This document shows, in pieces, positions 49,446 to 58,625 of a stretch of DNA of 64,000 bases. Source of the DNA: Kutzneria buriramensis. Its GTDB lineage: Bacteria > Actinomycetota > Actinomycetes > Mycobacteriales > Pseudonocardiaceae. Each line of letters starts with the position of its first letter. The first letter of the stretch is position 1. The notes beneath the pieces are model-generated. The model had not been told where the DNA came from and ran no database searches. It was given only the letters and a program-made list of their open reading frames with translations. The position numbers and the translations under genes were made by a program. The stretch lies in NCBI RefSeq assembly GCF_043575855.1, contig NZ_CP144375.1, forward strand, positions 992,001-1,056,000, written 5' to 3'.

Positions 49446-51088
49446 CCACGTCATCCCTGTGGCCGCCGGGGTCGGCGGTGCTGTCCAAGTCGGCGCACGT
49501 CGACACCTTCAGCCGCCGGGGCCTGCCGCCGGCCGAACTCTGGCCGACGATGGTGTTCGACCTGCCCAAGCTGCGCTACCCGATCCGGCTCAACAGCGCG
49601 GAGTCGCTGCTGGACCACACGATCAAGCGGCTCGGCGGCAGCCGGCCCTGCCTGTACGACGGCGTCGGCACGATGTGGACGTACGCGCAGCTGGCCGACC
49701 TGGCCAACCGGATCTCCTGGGTGCTGGTGGACGACCTCGGCGTCGTCTCCGGCAACCGGATCCTCCTGCGCGGCCCCAACTCCCCCTGGCTGGCGGCGTG
49801 CTGGCTGGCCGCGCTCAAGGTGGGCGCGGTCGCGGTGACCACCTCCCCGATGCTGCGGGCCGGCGAGCTGCGCACCTGCGCGGAGATGGCCGACGTCGAC
49901 CTCGTGCTGTGCGACGAGCGGTACGTCACCGAGCTGGAGCGGGCCGGCCTGGAGAACGTCCGGACGATCACCTACGGCACCGGCGCCGACGCGGAGCTGG
50001 CCTGGTACGCGGTGGACAAGCCCGCGGAGTTCCCGGCCGTGCTGACCGCCGCCGACGACGTGGCGCTGATCGGCTTCACCTCCGGAACCACCGGCAAGCC
50101 CAAGGCCACCATGCACTTCCACCGGGACGTGCTGGCCATCGCCGACACGTTCTCCGAGCACATCCTCAAGCCCGGCCCGGACGACGTGTTCGCGGGCAGC
50201 CCCTCGCTGGCCTTCACCTTCGGCCTCGGCGGCCTGCTGGTCTTCCCGCTGCGCGCCGGCGCGTCGACCGTGCTGATGGAGAAGCCCTCCCCCGACGAGC
50301 TGTTCGGCCGGCTGCGGGAACTCAACGCCAGCATACTGTTCAGCGCCCCCACCGCCTACCGCTCCGCCCTCAACCGCATCGACGACTTCGACTTCAGCTC
50401 GCTGCGCCGCTGCGTGTCCGCCGGCGAGGCGCTGTCCGGCCAGACGTGGCACGCCTTCCGCGAGGCCACCGGCCACCGGCTGATCGACGGCATCGGCTCC
50501 ACCGAGATGCTGCACGTGTTCGTGTCCGAATGCGACAGTGGCATCCGGCCCGGCGCAACCGGCCGTCCGGTGCCCGGTTACCAGGCGACAATCCTTGACC
50601 AGGACGGGAATCCGGTGGAACCTGGCACTGCGGGTCGGCTCGCGGTGCGCGGTCCGACGGGTTGCCGCTACCTCAACGACGACCGGCAGCTGACGTACGT
50701 GCAGGGCGGCTGGAACGTCACCGGCGACACGTACATCCGGGACGAGGACGGCTACTTCTGGTATCAGGCGCGGTCCGACGACCTGATCGTGTCCTCCGGC
50801 TACAACATCGCCGCTCCGGAGGTCGAGGAGGCGCTGGCCCGGCACGCCGACGTCGTGGAGTGCGGCGTGGTGGGCGTCCCCGACGAGGCGCGCGGCGCGA
50901 TCGTCAAGGCCTACGTGGTGCTCGCCTCCGGCGTGCCGACCACCGAGCAGACCGCGCACGAGCTCCAGGACTTCGTGAAGCAGCAGATCGCCCCCTACAA
51001 GTACCCGCGCTCCATCGAGTTCGTGACCGAGCTTCCCCACACCCACAACGGGAAGCTGCGCCGGTCGGAGCTCCGCCGATCCGCCTGA
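49442..51088 (+). CDS. 2-aminobenzoate-CoA ligase-like enzyme (548 aa)
   Basis: The N-terminus SAHVDTFSRRGLPPAELWPTM and the segment LRYPIRLNSAESLLDHT are typical of anthranilate-CoA ligases. The P-loop is GFTSGTTGKPKATMHFHRD, the aryl pocket region DGIGSTEMLHVFVS, the hinge ARSDDLIVSSGYNIAAPEVE, and the lysine lies in THNGKLRRSE. It should join an aminobenzoate to CoA. Anthranilate can be made by the TrpEG encoded 1.7 kb downstream, and 3,4-AHBA by the gri genes. Its product is a plausible PaaABC substrate. ATG 49442 overlaps the thioesterase stop. Confidence 0.87.
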   Translation: MTTSSLWPPGSAVLSKSAHVDTFSRRGLPPAELWPTMVFDLPKLRYPIRLNSAESLLDHTIKRLGGSRPCLYDGVGTMWTYAQLADLANRISWVLVDDLGVVSGNRILLRGPNSPWLAACWLAALKVGAVAVTTSPMLRAGELRTCAEMADVDLVLCDERYVTELERAGLENVRTITYGTGADAELAWYAVDKPAEFPAVLTAADDVALIGFTSGTTGKPKATMHFHRDVLAIADTFSEHILKPGPDDVFAGSPSLAFTFGLGGLLVFPLRAGASTVLMEKPSPDELFGRLRELNASILFSAPTAYRSALNRIDDFDFSSLRRCVSAGEALSGQTWHAFREATGHRLIDGIGSTEMLHVFVSECDSGIRPGATGRPVPGYQATILDQDGNPVEPGTAGRLAVRGPTGCRYLNDDRQLTYVQGGWNVTGDTYIRDEDGYFWYQARSDDLIVSSGYNIAAPEVEEALARHADVVECGVVGVPDEARGAIVKAYVVLASGVPTTEQTAHELQDFVKQQIAPYKYPRSIEFVTELPHTHNGKLRRSELRRSA

Positions 51089-51122
51089 CCACCCACAACG
51101 AAGAGAAAGTTCTGGTGCCATC

Positions 51123-52664
51123 ATGGATCGAAGGTCTTTCCTGCGCGCAGGCGCCGGCACGGCGGCCATCGCCGCCGCCGGACTCGCGGTCGGAGCGGCC
51201 GCAAGCGCGTCGCCCTGGCCGTCCTCGCTGTCCGCCGCGAAGTGGGACCGGCTGCGCGCGAACCTGCACGGCCGGCTGCTGCTGCCCAGCGACGCCCCGT
51301 ACGACGAGGCCCGCAAGCTGGCCGCGGCCCAGTTCGACAGCATCTACCCGCAGGCCGTCGCCCAGTGCACCGATCCCCGTGACGTCGCCACCTGCATCAA
51401 GTTCGCGCAGGACAACAACCTCGCCAGCGCGGTGCGCAGCGGCGGCCACAACTTCCTCGGCTGGTCCACGTCCGAGGGCCTGGTCATCGACGTGTCGACG
51501 ATCAACCACGTGAAGATCGGCCGGAACTCGGTGCACCTGGGCCCCGGCGCGCAGGCCGTGGACGTGGCCAGCACCATCGCCCCGCACGGCCTGTCCGTGC
51601 CGGCCGGCTTCTGCGCCACGGTCTGCCCCGGCGGCTTCGTCACCGGCGGCGGCATGGGTTGGCAGTTCCGCAAGTACGGGCCGGCCTGCGACCGCCTGCT
51701 GTCGGCCAAGGTCGTGCTGGCCGACGGCCGCCTGGTCACGGCGTCGGAGCACGAGAACGCCGACCTCTACTGGGCGCTGCGCGGTGGCGGCGGCGGCAAC
51801 TTCGGCGTGGTCGTGGACTTCGAGATGAACCCGACCAACATCACCCACGTCGGCTACTGGACGCTGACCTGGCCGTTCCCGATCGCCGACCACGTGCTGC
51901 ACAGCTTCCAGGAGTGGTCGGCCAACGCCTCCCTGGACCTCGCACCGCGGGCCGGCATCCTGCTCAACAACGCCGACCCCGGCGCCAAGCCGGTCGTCAT
52001 CGTCACGGGTGTGCACTTCGGCGACGCCGCCGCGCTGGACGCCGACCTCAACCAGCTGGTGAGCCTGGTCGGCAGCGCGCCGGCCACCCGCGTGGTCGAC
52101 CAGCTGTCCTACCAGCAGGCCCTGATGCGGCAGTTCGGCTGCGAGAACGACTCGGTGGAGCAGTGCCACCTGCTGGGCACCGACCCGGAGGCCATCCTGC
52201 CGCGGCAGGCGTTCGTGCTGAACCGGACCCGCATGTTCGACCAGGCCATCCCCGAGACCGGCTTCGCCGAGATCGCCGAGGCCTTTGACGCCGACCGCCG
52301 CACCGGCCAGTACCGCTGGCTGGGCTTCCTCGCCCTGGGCGGCAACGCCAGCAACCCGGCCCCCGGCGACACCGCGTACGTGCACCGCAAGGCCCAGCTG
52401 TTCTCCGTGTTCACCGCCGGCCTCGTGCTGCCCAACCCGACCGCCGACGACAACACCGCGGCCGTGAACTGGGCGCGCGGCGGCTTCAACGCCATCGACA
52501 AGTACTCCAACGGCCACACCTACGTGAACTACCCGGACATCGAGCTGTCCGACTACGCCAACGCCTACTACGGCTCGAACCTGCCGCGCCTGTCCGCGGT
52601 GAAGCGGCACTTCGACCCGCACGGGTTCTTCAAGCTGCCGCAGGGCATCCGCGCCCACGCCTGA
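51123..52664 (+). CDS. Secreted berberine-bridge-type FAD oxidase (513 aa)
   Basis: A Tat signal begins the protein (DRRSFLRAGAG and a hydrophobic stretch to AAASA near residue 29). The FAD domain has SAVRSGGHNFLGWS, whose histidine carries the 8-alpha link. FCATVCPGGFVTGGG is where the 6-S-cysteinyl link would form, so a bicovalent flavin is likely. The C-terminal berberine domain ends AYYGSNLPRLSAVKRHFDPH. Such enzymes oxidise alcohols or close rings outside the cytoplasm late in biosynthesis. It is the last gene of the paa operon and is followed by a strong terminator. Confidence 0.9.
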   Translation: MDRRSFLRAGAGTAAIAAAGLAVGAAASASPWPSSLSAAKWDRLRANLHGRLLLPSDAPYDEARKLAAAQFDSIYPQAVAQCTDPRDVATCIKFAQDNNLASAVRSGGHNFLGWSTSEGLVIDVSTINHVKIGRNSVHLGPGAQAVDVASTIAPHGLSVPAGFCATVCPGGFVTGGGMGWQFRKYGPACDRLLSAKVVLADGRLVTASEHENADLYWALRGGGGGNFGVVVDFEMNPTNITHVGYWTLTWPFPIADHVLHSFQEWSANASLDLAPRAGILLNNADPGAKPVVIVTGVHFGDAAALDADLNQLVSLVGSAPATRVVDQLSYQQALMRQFGCENDSVEQCHLLGTDPEAILPRQAFVLNRTRMFDQAIPETGFAEIAEAFDADRRTGQYRWLGFLALGGNASNPAPGDTAYVHRKAQLFSVFTAGLVLPNPTADDNTAAVNWARGGFNAIDKYSNGHTYVNYPDIELSDYANAYYGSNLPRLSAVKRHFDPHGFFKLPQGIRAHA

Positions 52665-52675
52665 CCGTCACACCC

Positions 52676-52715
52676 GGTGTCCCCGCCGTCGAGGCGGCGG
52701 CGGGGACACCTTTTC
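52676..52715 (+). terminator. Rho-independent terminator of the paa operon
   Basis: GGTGTCCCCGCCG at 52676-52688 pairs perfectly with 52698-52710 and is followed by TTTTCT. It ends the operon that starts at paaA. Confidence 0.92.
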
Positions 52716-52750
52716 TCGAAGTCGTCTGGGGTTCTGAGGGGAGCTGTGTG

Positions 52751-54913
52751 ATGTCCGTACTGGACGAAGTCGGCCTGGGTCGCGCCGAGTGGTGGGCCAC
52801 CCCGGTCGGCGTCCGGGTCGCCAGATCGACCGACCTGGTCGGCACCGCGGTCGGGGCGCGGGCCGTGCTGGAGCGGTCGCTGGACAGCCGTCGCGGCATG
52901 CTGATCTTCCGGGGGGACGATTACGCGATCGGCTACACCGACCCGCCGGTCGAGGTGACGGTCGGCGGCGGCCGGCTCGCGGTGCGGGCGCTCAACGAGC
53001 GCGGCCGGATCCTGCTGCCGGCGCTGCGCGCCGGCGTCGCCGAGATGCTGGAGTTCGATGCCGACACCGACGCCGAGTTCGCCGGCGCCGTCGCCGCCCA
53101 TCCCGGCGTGTTCGCCGAGGAGGACCGCACCCGCTACGCCGGCGTGTTCCGGGCGCTGCGGGCCGTGGTGGCCGGCATGTCCTCGCCGGACGAGCTGCTC
53201 GGCCTGTACGGCGCGTTCGGCTACGACCTGATCTTCGAGGTGGACCCGATCCCGTTGGCGCAGCGGCGCGCGGCCGACCACCGCGACCTGGTGCTGCACC
53301 TGCCGGACGAGATCGTGGAGATGGACTTCGCCCGCGACGAGGCGGTCCGGCACTGCTACGAATTCGTGGTCGACGGCCGCAGCACCGCCTGGTGCGACGG
53401 CGCCACCGAGTCCCGCGAGTTCGTGCCCGGCGAGCCGTCGGACGCCCGCGACCACCGGACCGGCGAGTACGCCGCGGTGGTCGAGAAGGCGATGCCGATG
53501 TTCCGCAACGGCGAGCTGTTCGAGGTGGTGCCCAGCCAGGTCTTCCGCCGCCCCTGCACGAGCTCGCCGGCCGAGCTGTTCCGGCGGCTGCGCGACACCA
53601 ACCCCGCCCCGCACAGCCTGCTGGCCAACCTCGGCGACGGCGAGTACCTGGTCGGCGCGTCGCCGGAGATGTTCGTCGGCGTCGTCCGGGACCGCGACGG
53701 CGGCCTGCTCGTGCGGACCTCGCCGATCAGCGGCACCATCGCCCGCGGCAAGGACGCGCTCCAGGACGCCGACCGCATCAAGGAGCTGCTCAACTCGGCC
53801 AAGGACGAGTCCGAGCTGACCATGTGCACGGACGTGGACCGCAACGACAAGGCCCGGGTGTGCGTGCCGGGCACGGTCCGGGTGACCGCCCGCCGCAAGA
53901 TCGAGATGTACTCGGCGCTGATCCACACCGTGGACCACGTGGAGGGCCGGCTGCGGCCGGACCGCGATGCGCTGGACGCCTTCCTCGCCCACCTGTGGGC
54001 CGTCACGGTGACGGGCGCGCCGAAGCTGGCGGCGGTGGAGTTCATCGAGCAGACCGAGCGCTCGCCGCGGCGGTGGTACGGCGGCGCGGTCGGCCGCATC
54101 GGCTTCGACGGCACCCTCGACACGGTGCTGACCCTGCGCACCATGCAGATCCACCACGGCGTCGCCTCGGTACGGGCCGGCGCGACCCTGCTGTACGACT
54201 CCGACCCGGCCGCCGAGGAGGCCGAGACCGAGCTGAAGGCCAAGGCCCTGCTGCGGGTGCTGGACGACCCGGCCGCCGCCGCGCCGCCGCCGTCCGAAGT
54301 GGACAAGCCGGGCGCGGGCCTGCGCTTCCTGCTGGTGGACCACCGCGACTCGTTCGTGCACTGCCTGGCCGACTACCTGCGGCAGACCGGCGCCGAGGTG
54401 GTGACCTACCGGGCCGGCAGCCACCTGGACATGATCGACGCCGAGCGGCCGGACCTGGTGGTGCTGTCCCCCGGCCCGGGCCGGCCGGCCGACTTCGACC
54501 TGTCCGCCACCATCGACCGGGCCGAGTCGCTGGGCATCCCCGTCTTCGGCGTCTGCCTTGGCCTGCAAGGGATCGTCGAGCACTACGAGGGCACGCTGAG
54601 CATCCTGGACCGTCCGGTGCACGGCAAGCAGTCGATGGTCCGGGTAACCGCGGACAGCCCGCTGTTCGACGGCCTCCCGGCGGAGTTCGCCGTCGGCCGC
54701 TACCACTCGCTGTACGCCGCGCCGGGCGCGGTGTCCGGCGGCCTGGACGTCGTGGCCGCGACCAAGGACGGCGTGGTCATGGCCGTTACCCACCGGACCC
54801 GCGCGTTCGCCGCGGTCCAGTTCCACCCGGAGTCGATCATGTCCGCGACCGGCGGGGTCGGCCTGACCCTGATCAACAACGTGGTCGCCGCGCTCGTGCG
54901 CAAGCCCGCCTGA
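52751..54913 (+). CDS. trpEG: Anthranilate synthase, TrpE-TrpG fusion (720 aa)
   Basis: Residues 1-510 are the chorismate-using TrpE part (FRNGELFEVVPSQVFRR, ISGTIARGKDALQD, ELTMCTDVDRNDKARVC, VTGAPKLAAVEFIE). Residues 525-715 are the glutamine amidotransferase, with the nucleophile in FGVCLGLQGIVEHY and the histidine/glutamate pair in AAVQFHPESIM. The fused form makes anthranilate from chorismate and glutamine. Fused forms also include PhzE, but LYGAFGYDLIFEVDP and the order fit anthranilate synthase; no phenazine genes are near. ATG 52751 has GAGGGGAG upstream. DAHP synthase follows, so this is a dedicated aromatic supply operon. Confidence 0.9.
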   Translation: MSVLDEVGLGRAEWWATPVGVRVARSTDLVGTAVGARAVLERSLDSRRGMLIFRGDDYAIGYTDPPVEVTVGGGRLAVRALNERGRILLPALRAGVAEMLEFDADTDAEFAGAVAAHPGVFAEEDRTRYAGVFRALRAVVAGMSSPDELLGLYGAFGYDLIFEVDPIPLAQRRAADHRDLVLHLPDEIVEMDFARDEAVRHCYEFVVDGRSTAWCDGATESREFVPGEPSDARDHRTGEYAAVVEKAMPMFRNGELFEVVPSQVFRRPCTSSPAELFRRLRDTNPAPHSLLANLGDGEYLVGASPEMFVGVVRDRDGGLLVRTSPISGTIARGKDALQDADRIKELLNSAKDESELTMCTDVDRNDKARVCVPGTVRVTARRKIEMYSALIHTVDHVEGRLRPDRDALDAFLAHLWAVTVTGAPKLAAVEFIEQTERSPRRWYGGAVGRIGFDGTLDTVLTLRTMQIHHGVASVRAGATLLYDSDPAAEEAETELKAKALLRVLDDPAAAAPPPSEVDKPGAGLRFLLVDHRDSFVHCLADYLRQTGAEVVTYRAGSHLDMIDAERPDLVVLSPGPGRPADFDLSATIDRAESLGIPVFGVCLGLQGIVEHYEGTLSILDRPVHGKQSMVRVTADSPLFDGLPAEFAVGRYHSLYAAPGAVSGGLDVVAATKDGVVMAVTHRTRAFAAVQFHPESIMSATGGVGLTLINNVVAALVRKPA

Positions 54914-54948
54914 TCCCTGCACCCACGCCAGCTAAGGACGGACCAGTC

Positions 54949-56283
54949 ATGACCATCACCGATCTCTCCGTGCGGCGGACGTGGCGCAGCCTGCCGGCGG
55001 CGCAGCAGCCCGAGTGGCCGGACCCGGTGGCCCTGCGCAACGTGCTCGACGAGCTCCGGTCGTACCCGCCACTGGTGTTCGCCAGCGAATGCGACCAGTT
55101 ACGCGAGCGCATGGCAGCGGTGGCCCGCGGCGAGGCCTTCCTGCTCCAGGGCGGCGACTGCGCGGAGACCTTCGGCGGCGTCTCGGTCGAGCAGATCCGC
55201 AACAAGTTCAAGACCCTGCTCCAGATGTCGCTGGTGCTGACGTACGCGGCGTCCATGCCGGTGGTCAAGGTGGGGCGGATGGCCGGCCAGTACGCCAAGC
55301 CGCGCTCCAAGCCCACCGAGACCATCGACGGCGTGACGCTGCCCAGCTACCGGGGCGACTCCGTGAACGGGTTCGAGTTCACCCCGCACGCGCGGACCCC
55401 GGACCCCGAGCGCCTCAAGCGGGCGTACCACACCTCGTCGGCGACCCTGAACGTGATCCGCGCGCTCATCTCCAGCGGGTACGCCGACCTGCGGCAGCTC
55501 CAGACCTGGAACCAGGACCACGTCGAGCTGTCGCCGTCCGGCCGCCGCTACGAGCGGCTGGCCCGGGACATCGACAAGGCGCTCCAGTTCAGCCGCGGCT
55601 TCGGCATCGACAGCGAGGCGGCCCGCTCGGTCGAGTTCTTCACCAGCCACGAGGCGCTGCTGCTGGACTACGAGGACGCGCTCACCCGCCCTGACGTGAT
55701 CACCGGCGAGCTCTACGACCTGTCCGCGCACATGGTGTGGATCGGCGAGCGCACCCGCCAGCTCGACGGGGCGCACGTCGAGTTCTTCGCCAAGCTGCGC
55801 AACCCGATCGGCGTCAAGCTCGGCCCCACCTGCACCGCCGACGAGGCGCTGGCGCTGATCGACCGGCTCGACCCGGACCGCGAGCCCGGCCGGCTCACGT
55901 TCACCACCCGGATGGGCGCGGGCAAGGTCCGCGACCTGCTGCCCACCCTGGTGGAGAAGGTGTCCGCGTCCGGCGCGCAGGTGGTGTGGCAGTGCGATCC
56001 CATGCACGGCAACACCATCTCCGCGCCCAGCGGCCACAAGACGCGCCTGTTCGACGACGTCGTCGACGAGGTCACCGGCTTCTTCGAGGTGCACCGCGCG
56101 CTGGGCACCGTGCCCGGCGGCGTGCACATCGAGGTCACCGGCGAGGACGTCACCGAGTGCGTCGGGGCCGGCACCACCAACGACGACCTGCCGCTGCGGT
56201 ACGAGACCACGTGCGACCCGCGGCTGAACCGCAGCCAGGCCCTCGACCTGGCGTTCCTCATCGCGGAGCTCTACCACAGGTGA
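54949..56283 (+). CDS. Class II DAHP synthase (444 aa)
   Basis: The plant/actinobacterial type II enzyme: WPDPVALRNVLDELRSYPPL, FLLQGGDCAETFGG, VKVGRMAGQYAKPRS, WQCDPMHGNTISAPSGHKTR and TTCDPRLNRSQALDLAFLIA. It condenses erythrose 4-phosphate and phosphoenolpyruvate, starting the shikimate pathway. An extra copy cotranscribed with anthranilate synthase is a common way for biosynthetic clusters to raise flux. ATG 54949 lies 35 bp after trpEG. A strong hairpin follows. Confidence 0.93.
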   Translation: MTITDLSVRRTWRSLPAAQQPEWPDPVALRNVLDELRSYPPLVFASECDQLRERMAAVARGEAFLLQGGDCAETFGGVSVEQIRNKFKTLLQMSLVLTYAASMPVVKVGRMAGQYAKPRSKPTETIDGVTLPSYRGDSVNGFEFTPHARTPDPERLKRAYHTSSATLNVIRALISSGYADLRQLQTWNQDHVELSPSGRRYERLARDIDKALQFSRGFGIDSEAARSVEFFTSHEALLLDYEDALTRPDVITGELYDLSAHMVWIGERTRQLDGAHVEFFAKLRNPIGVKLGPTCTADEALALIDRLDPDREPGRLTFTTRMGAGKVRDLLPTLVEKVSASGAQVVWQCDPMHGNTISAPSGHKTRLFDDVVDEVTGFFEVHRALGTVPGGVHIEVTGEDVTECVGAGTTNDDLPLRYETTCDPRLNRSQALDLAFLIAELYHR

Positions 56284-56292
56284 CCTCGATCC

Positions 56293-56331
56293 GGGTGGCC
56301 GCGACCAGCTTCGGGCTGGTCGCGGCCACCC
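56293..56331 (+). terminator. Perfect 17-bp hairpin after the DAHP synthase gene
   Basis: Arms 56293-56309 (GGGTGGCCGCGACCAGC) and 56315-56331 are perfectly complementary with a five-base loop, nine bases after the stop at 56283. It ends the aromatic supply operon just before the methyltransferase gene. Confidence 0.85.
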
Positions 56332-56348
56332 CTCTAGGGTTGACCGTC

Positions 56349-56948
56349 GTGGACGACACCAGGGCCGCCTACGACGCCGTCGCACCTGTCTACGCCGAAC
56401 TCTTCAGCGACATGCTCGCCACGCTCCCGATGGAACGGGCGCTGCTCGCCGCGTTCGCGGAACTCGTGACCGGACCGGTCGCGGACATCGGCTGCGGTCC
56501 CGGCCAGGTGACGGCCCACCTGCACTCACTGGGCCTCACCGCCTTCGGCATCGACCTGTCCCCGTCCATGATCGCGCTGGCCCGGGAGGCGCATCCCGAT
56601 CTGAGGTTCGAGGAGGGATCGATGACCGCCCTGGACCTCGCCGACGGAGTTCTCGGCGGCATTCTGGCCTTCTACTCCGTCATCCACCTGCCACCCCGGC
56701 TGCTGCCGGCCGTGTTCGCCGAGTTCCGGCGGGTGCTGGCGCCGGGCGGCCACCTGCTGCTCGGGTTCTTCGCCGGCGACGACCCGCTGCCGCAGGAGTT
56801 CGACCACAAGGTCACCCTCGCCTACCGATGGTCGCCCGACACCCTCGCGGACCTGTTGCGCCGGGCCGGTTTCGCCGAGGTGGCCCGGATGGTGCGAGCC
56901 CCGCACGAGGGCGAGCGGTTCCAGCAGGCCTGCCTGCTGGTCAGCTGA
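56349..56948 (+). CDS. SAM-dependent methyltransferase (199 aa)
   Basis: A compact class I enzyme: AAYDAVAPVYAELFSDML at the start, VADIGCGPGQVTAHLHSLG as motif I, AFGIDLSPSMIALAREAHPD, and FAEFRRVLAPGGHLLLGFF. The type acts on small molecules or quinones. GTG 56349 is chosen because the family starts about 40 residues before motif I; TTG 56340 is an alternative. It overlaps the convergent ATP-grasp gene by eight bases. A short leader after the hairpin suggests its own weak promoter or read-through. Confidence 0.82.
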   Translation: MDDTRAAYDAVAPVYAELFSDMLATLPMERALLAAFAELVTGPVADIGCGPGQVTAHLHSLGLTAFGIDLSPSMIALAREAHPDLRFEEGSMTALDLADGVLGGILAFYSVIHLPPRLLPAVFAEFRRVLAPGGHLLLGFFAGDDPLPQEFDHKVTLAYRWSPDTLADLLRRAGFAEVARMVRAPHEGERFQQACLLVS

Positions 56949-58206
56949 CGACCACCTGGTCGTGGAACCAGTCGACCAGGGCACGGAGATTGGCGGCGCA
57001 GCTTTCCTCGTCCGTGCCGGTCATCGTGACCCGGCCGGCCCGGATATTGGAGGCGGACTTCGAGTCCGGCACCCTGTCGCCGGGCTTGAGGATCGCCTCG
57101 CCGACAACGACATCGGGCCGCCGGCAGAGGTCCTCGGTGGACGGCACGGATCGGGCGAGGCCAGCCGGCGCGAGCAGGTGCACCCAGCCGAACGGCCGCG
57201 GGTCCACGTGCACAGTGTCGGCGGGGAGCCCGGAGGGCTGGGCCAGCACCGATCGCGCCCACTCGTCGTACAGGTCGACGCCGAACTTGGCGCGGATCGA
57301 GTCCAGCACCATGCCGCCGCCGATGCGCCCGGCGCACTCGCTGAACACCAGCCGCTCGGCCTGCTCGAACGCCTCGGCGTGGAAGACGCCGTCGCGGTGG
57401 CCGATGGCCCGCAGCGAGCCGGTCATCAACTCATGGGCCTCGCGGTAGACGTCCCCGTACCGCACCGGATCGAGGATCACGGAGCCGACCAGTCCGCCGA
57501 GCCGGATGTCGATGACGTTGTCCAGGTAGCGGGACACGCTGAGGAACAGCACCACGCCGTCGCGCACCACGCCGTCCAGGTGCAGCTCGCCGCCGGTCAT
57601 GAACTCCTCGACCAGCCACGGCCCCGGCACAGTGTCCAGTTTCTGACGGACCCACGCGCGGTCGGACTCGTCGTGAACCGGGTACGTGAACTGGGTGCAG
57701 GAGCCGGCGGTCGGCTTGACCACGAACGGCAGCGGCACCTCGGCCAGGCCGTCGGCGTCGGGCACGACCCGGCAGCCCGCGACCGGCACGCCGGCCTCGC
57801 GGACGGCCGCCTTCTGCACGAACTTGTCCCGCAGCGCCAACGCCGAACCCACCGACATGCCGGGGCGGTCCGCCACGGTGGCGAGGATCGCGGCCGGCAC
57901 GATACACGGCTCGTGCTCGGAGCAGATGACGTCGAAGCCCTGCGGTTGCAGGCCTTCCCGCGCCAGGCCGGCGAGCACATCGTCCACTTTGGTCGGATCG
58001 CCGACCGGGACGACCGTGCCGGTGAACCCTTGCCGCGCCGCCTCGGCGACGTCAGCGCCGCTCATGGCGAAGGTGACCTCGCAGCCGTAGCGGTCCAGGA
58101 CGGCCGCGACGTCCTGCCACCAGCCCAGCACCAGCACCCGGTGCCCAGAGGACGATCTGACGGTGGACAGTCGCGCCGGCGGGGCTTCCGACTCGGCGGA
58201 GACCAT
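56941..58206 (-). CDS. ATP-grasp ligase (421 aa)
   Basis: A pre-ATP-grasp domain (HRVLVLGWWQDVAAVLDRYG) leads to PFVVKPTAGSCTQFTYPVHD and LVEEFMTGGELHLDGVVRDG, followed by SECAGRIGGGMVLD. The general layout is that of carboxylate-amine ligases of dipeptide and pseudopeptide pathways, and some acyl-carnosine-type enzymes. The substrate is unknown. ATG 58206 has GAAGGG eight bases upstream and lies 13 bp after the RidA-type gene, so these two form an operon. Confidence 0.85.
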   Translation of the reverse strand: MVSAESEAPPARLSTVRSSSGHRVLVLGWWQDVAAVLDRYGCEVTFAMSGADVAEAARQGFTGTVVPVGDPTKVDDVLAGLAREGLQPQGFDVICSEHEPCIVPAAILATVADRPGMSVGSALALRDKFVQKAAVREAGVPVAGCRVVPDADGLAEVPLPFVVKPTAGSCTQFTYPVHDESDRAWVRQKLDTVPGPWLVEEFMTGGELHLDGVVRDGVVLFLSVSRYLDNVIDIRLGGLVGSVILDPVRYGDVYREAHELMTGSLRAIGHRDGVFHAEAFEQAERLVFSECAGRIGGGMVLDSIRAKFGVDLYDEWARSVLAQPSGLPADTVHVDPRPFGWVHLLAPAGLARSVPSTEDLCRRPDVVVGEAILKPGDRVPDSKSASNIRAGRVTMTGTDEESCAANLRALVDWFHDQVVVS

Positions 58207-58219
58207 GGGCAGGTTCCCT

Positions 58220-58600
58220 TCAGGCGGCGGCGATCGCGTCGATGGTGAGCAGCAGCGGCTCGTCCCACATGTCCGCGACCAGCACGACGATCGCGCAGCG
58301 GTGGTCGCCGAGGAACTCGCTGCGGATGCGCTTGTTGATCTCGCGGTAGCGGCGGCTGGACAGGTACACGGTGACCTTGACCAGGTTCTCGATGCCCAGC
58401 TTGTTGGCCTCCAGCACGGACACCAGGTTCTGCCAGGCCACCCGGCACTGGCCGGCGAAGTCCTCGGGGATGTCGCCGTCCGGCGTCTCCGGGATCTGCC
58501 CACTGACGAACAGCAGCGACTCGGCGGACTTGACGAGCAGGGAATCGGTGAAGTTCCCGGTGTGCGTCATGCCCGGCAGGTCGACGGGGACGATTTCCAT
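58220..58600 (-). CDS. ridA: RidA/YjgF-family protein (126 aa)
   Basis: Typical length and order: SLLVKSAESLLFVSGQIPET, CRVAWQNLVSVLEANKLGIE, LVKVTVYLSS and the end MWDEPLLLTIDAIAAA. RidA proteins hydrolyse reactive enamines or imines made by PLP enzymes; relatives in biosynthetic clusters catalyse condensations or decarbamylation. The Arg that binds the carboxylate in true RidA is not clearly placed here. ATG 58600 matches the family start. It is divergent from a PLP enzyme gene, its possible partner. Confidence 0.83.
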   Translation of the reverse strand: MEIVPVDLPGMTHTGNFTDSLLVKSAESLLFVSGQIPETPDGDIPEDFAGQCRVAWQNLVSVLEANKLGIENLVKVTVYLSSRRYREINKRIRSEFLGDHRCAIVVLVADMWDEPLLLTIDAIAAA

Positions 58601-58613
58601 GCGGCGGACCGTA

Positions 58614-58625
58614 GCAACAAGTTGC
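58614..58625. promoter_or_regulatory. Small palindrome in the ridA/PLP-enzyme divergent region
   Basis: GCAAC-AA-GTTGC lies 13 bases upstream of the ridA start in the 159-bp divergent space. It could be an operator for a TetR- or LuxR-type regulator; there is no further support. Confidence 0.3.

Noticed and set aside
52751..54913. PhzE-type aminodeoxyisochorismate synthase
   Set aside because: No phzD, phzF or phzG nearby and the N-terminal part fits fused anthranilate synthase better.
52789..56283. A very long second frame running over trpEG and fused to DAHP synthase
   Set aside because: Only the DAHP synthase part resembles protein; the upstream part is an out-of-frame reading of trpEG.
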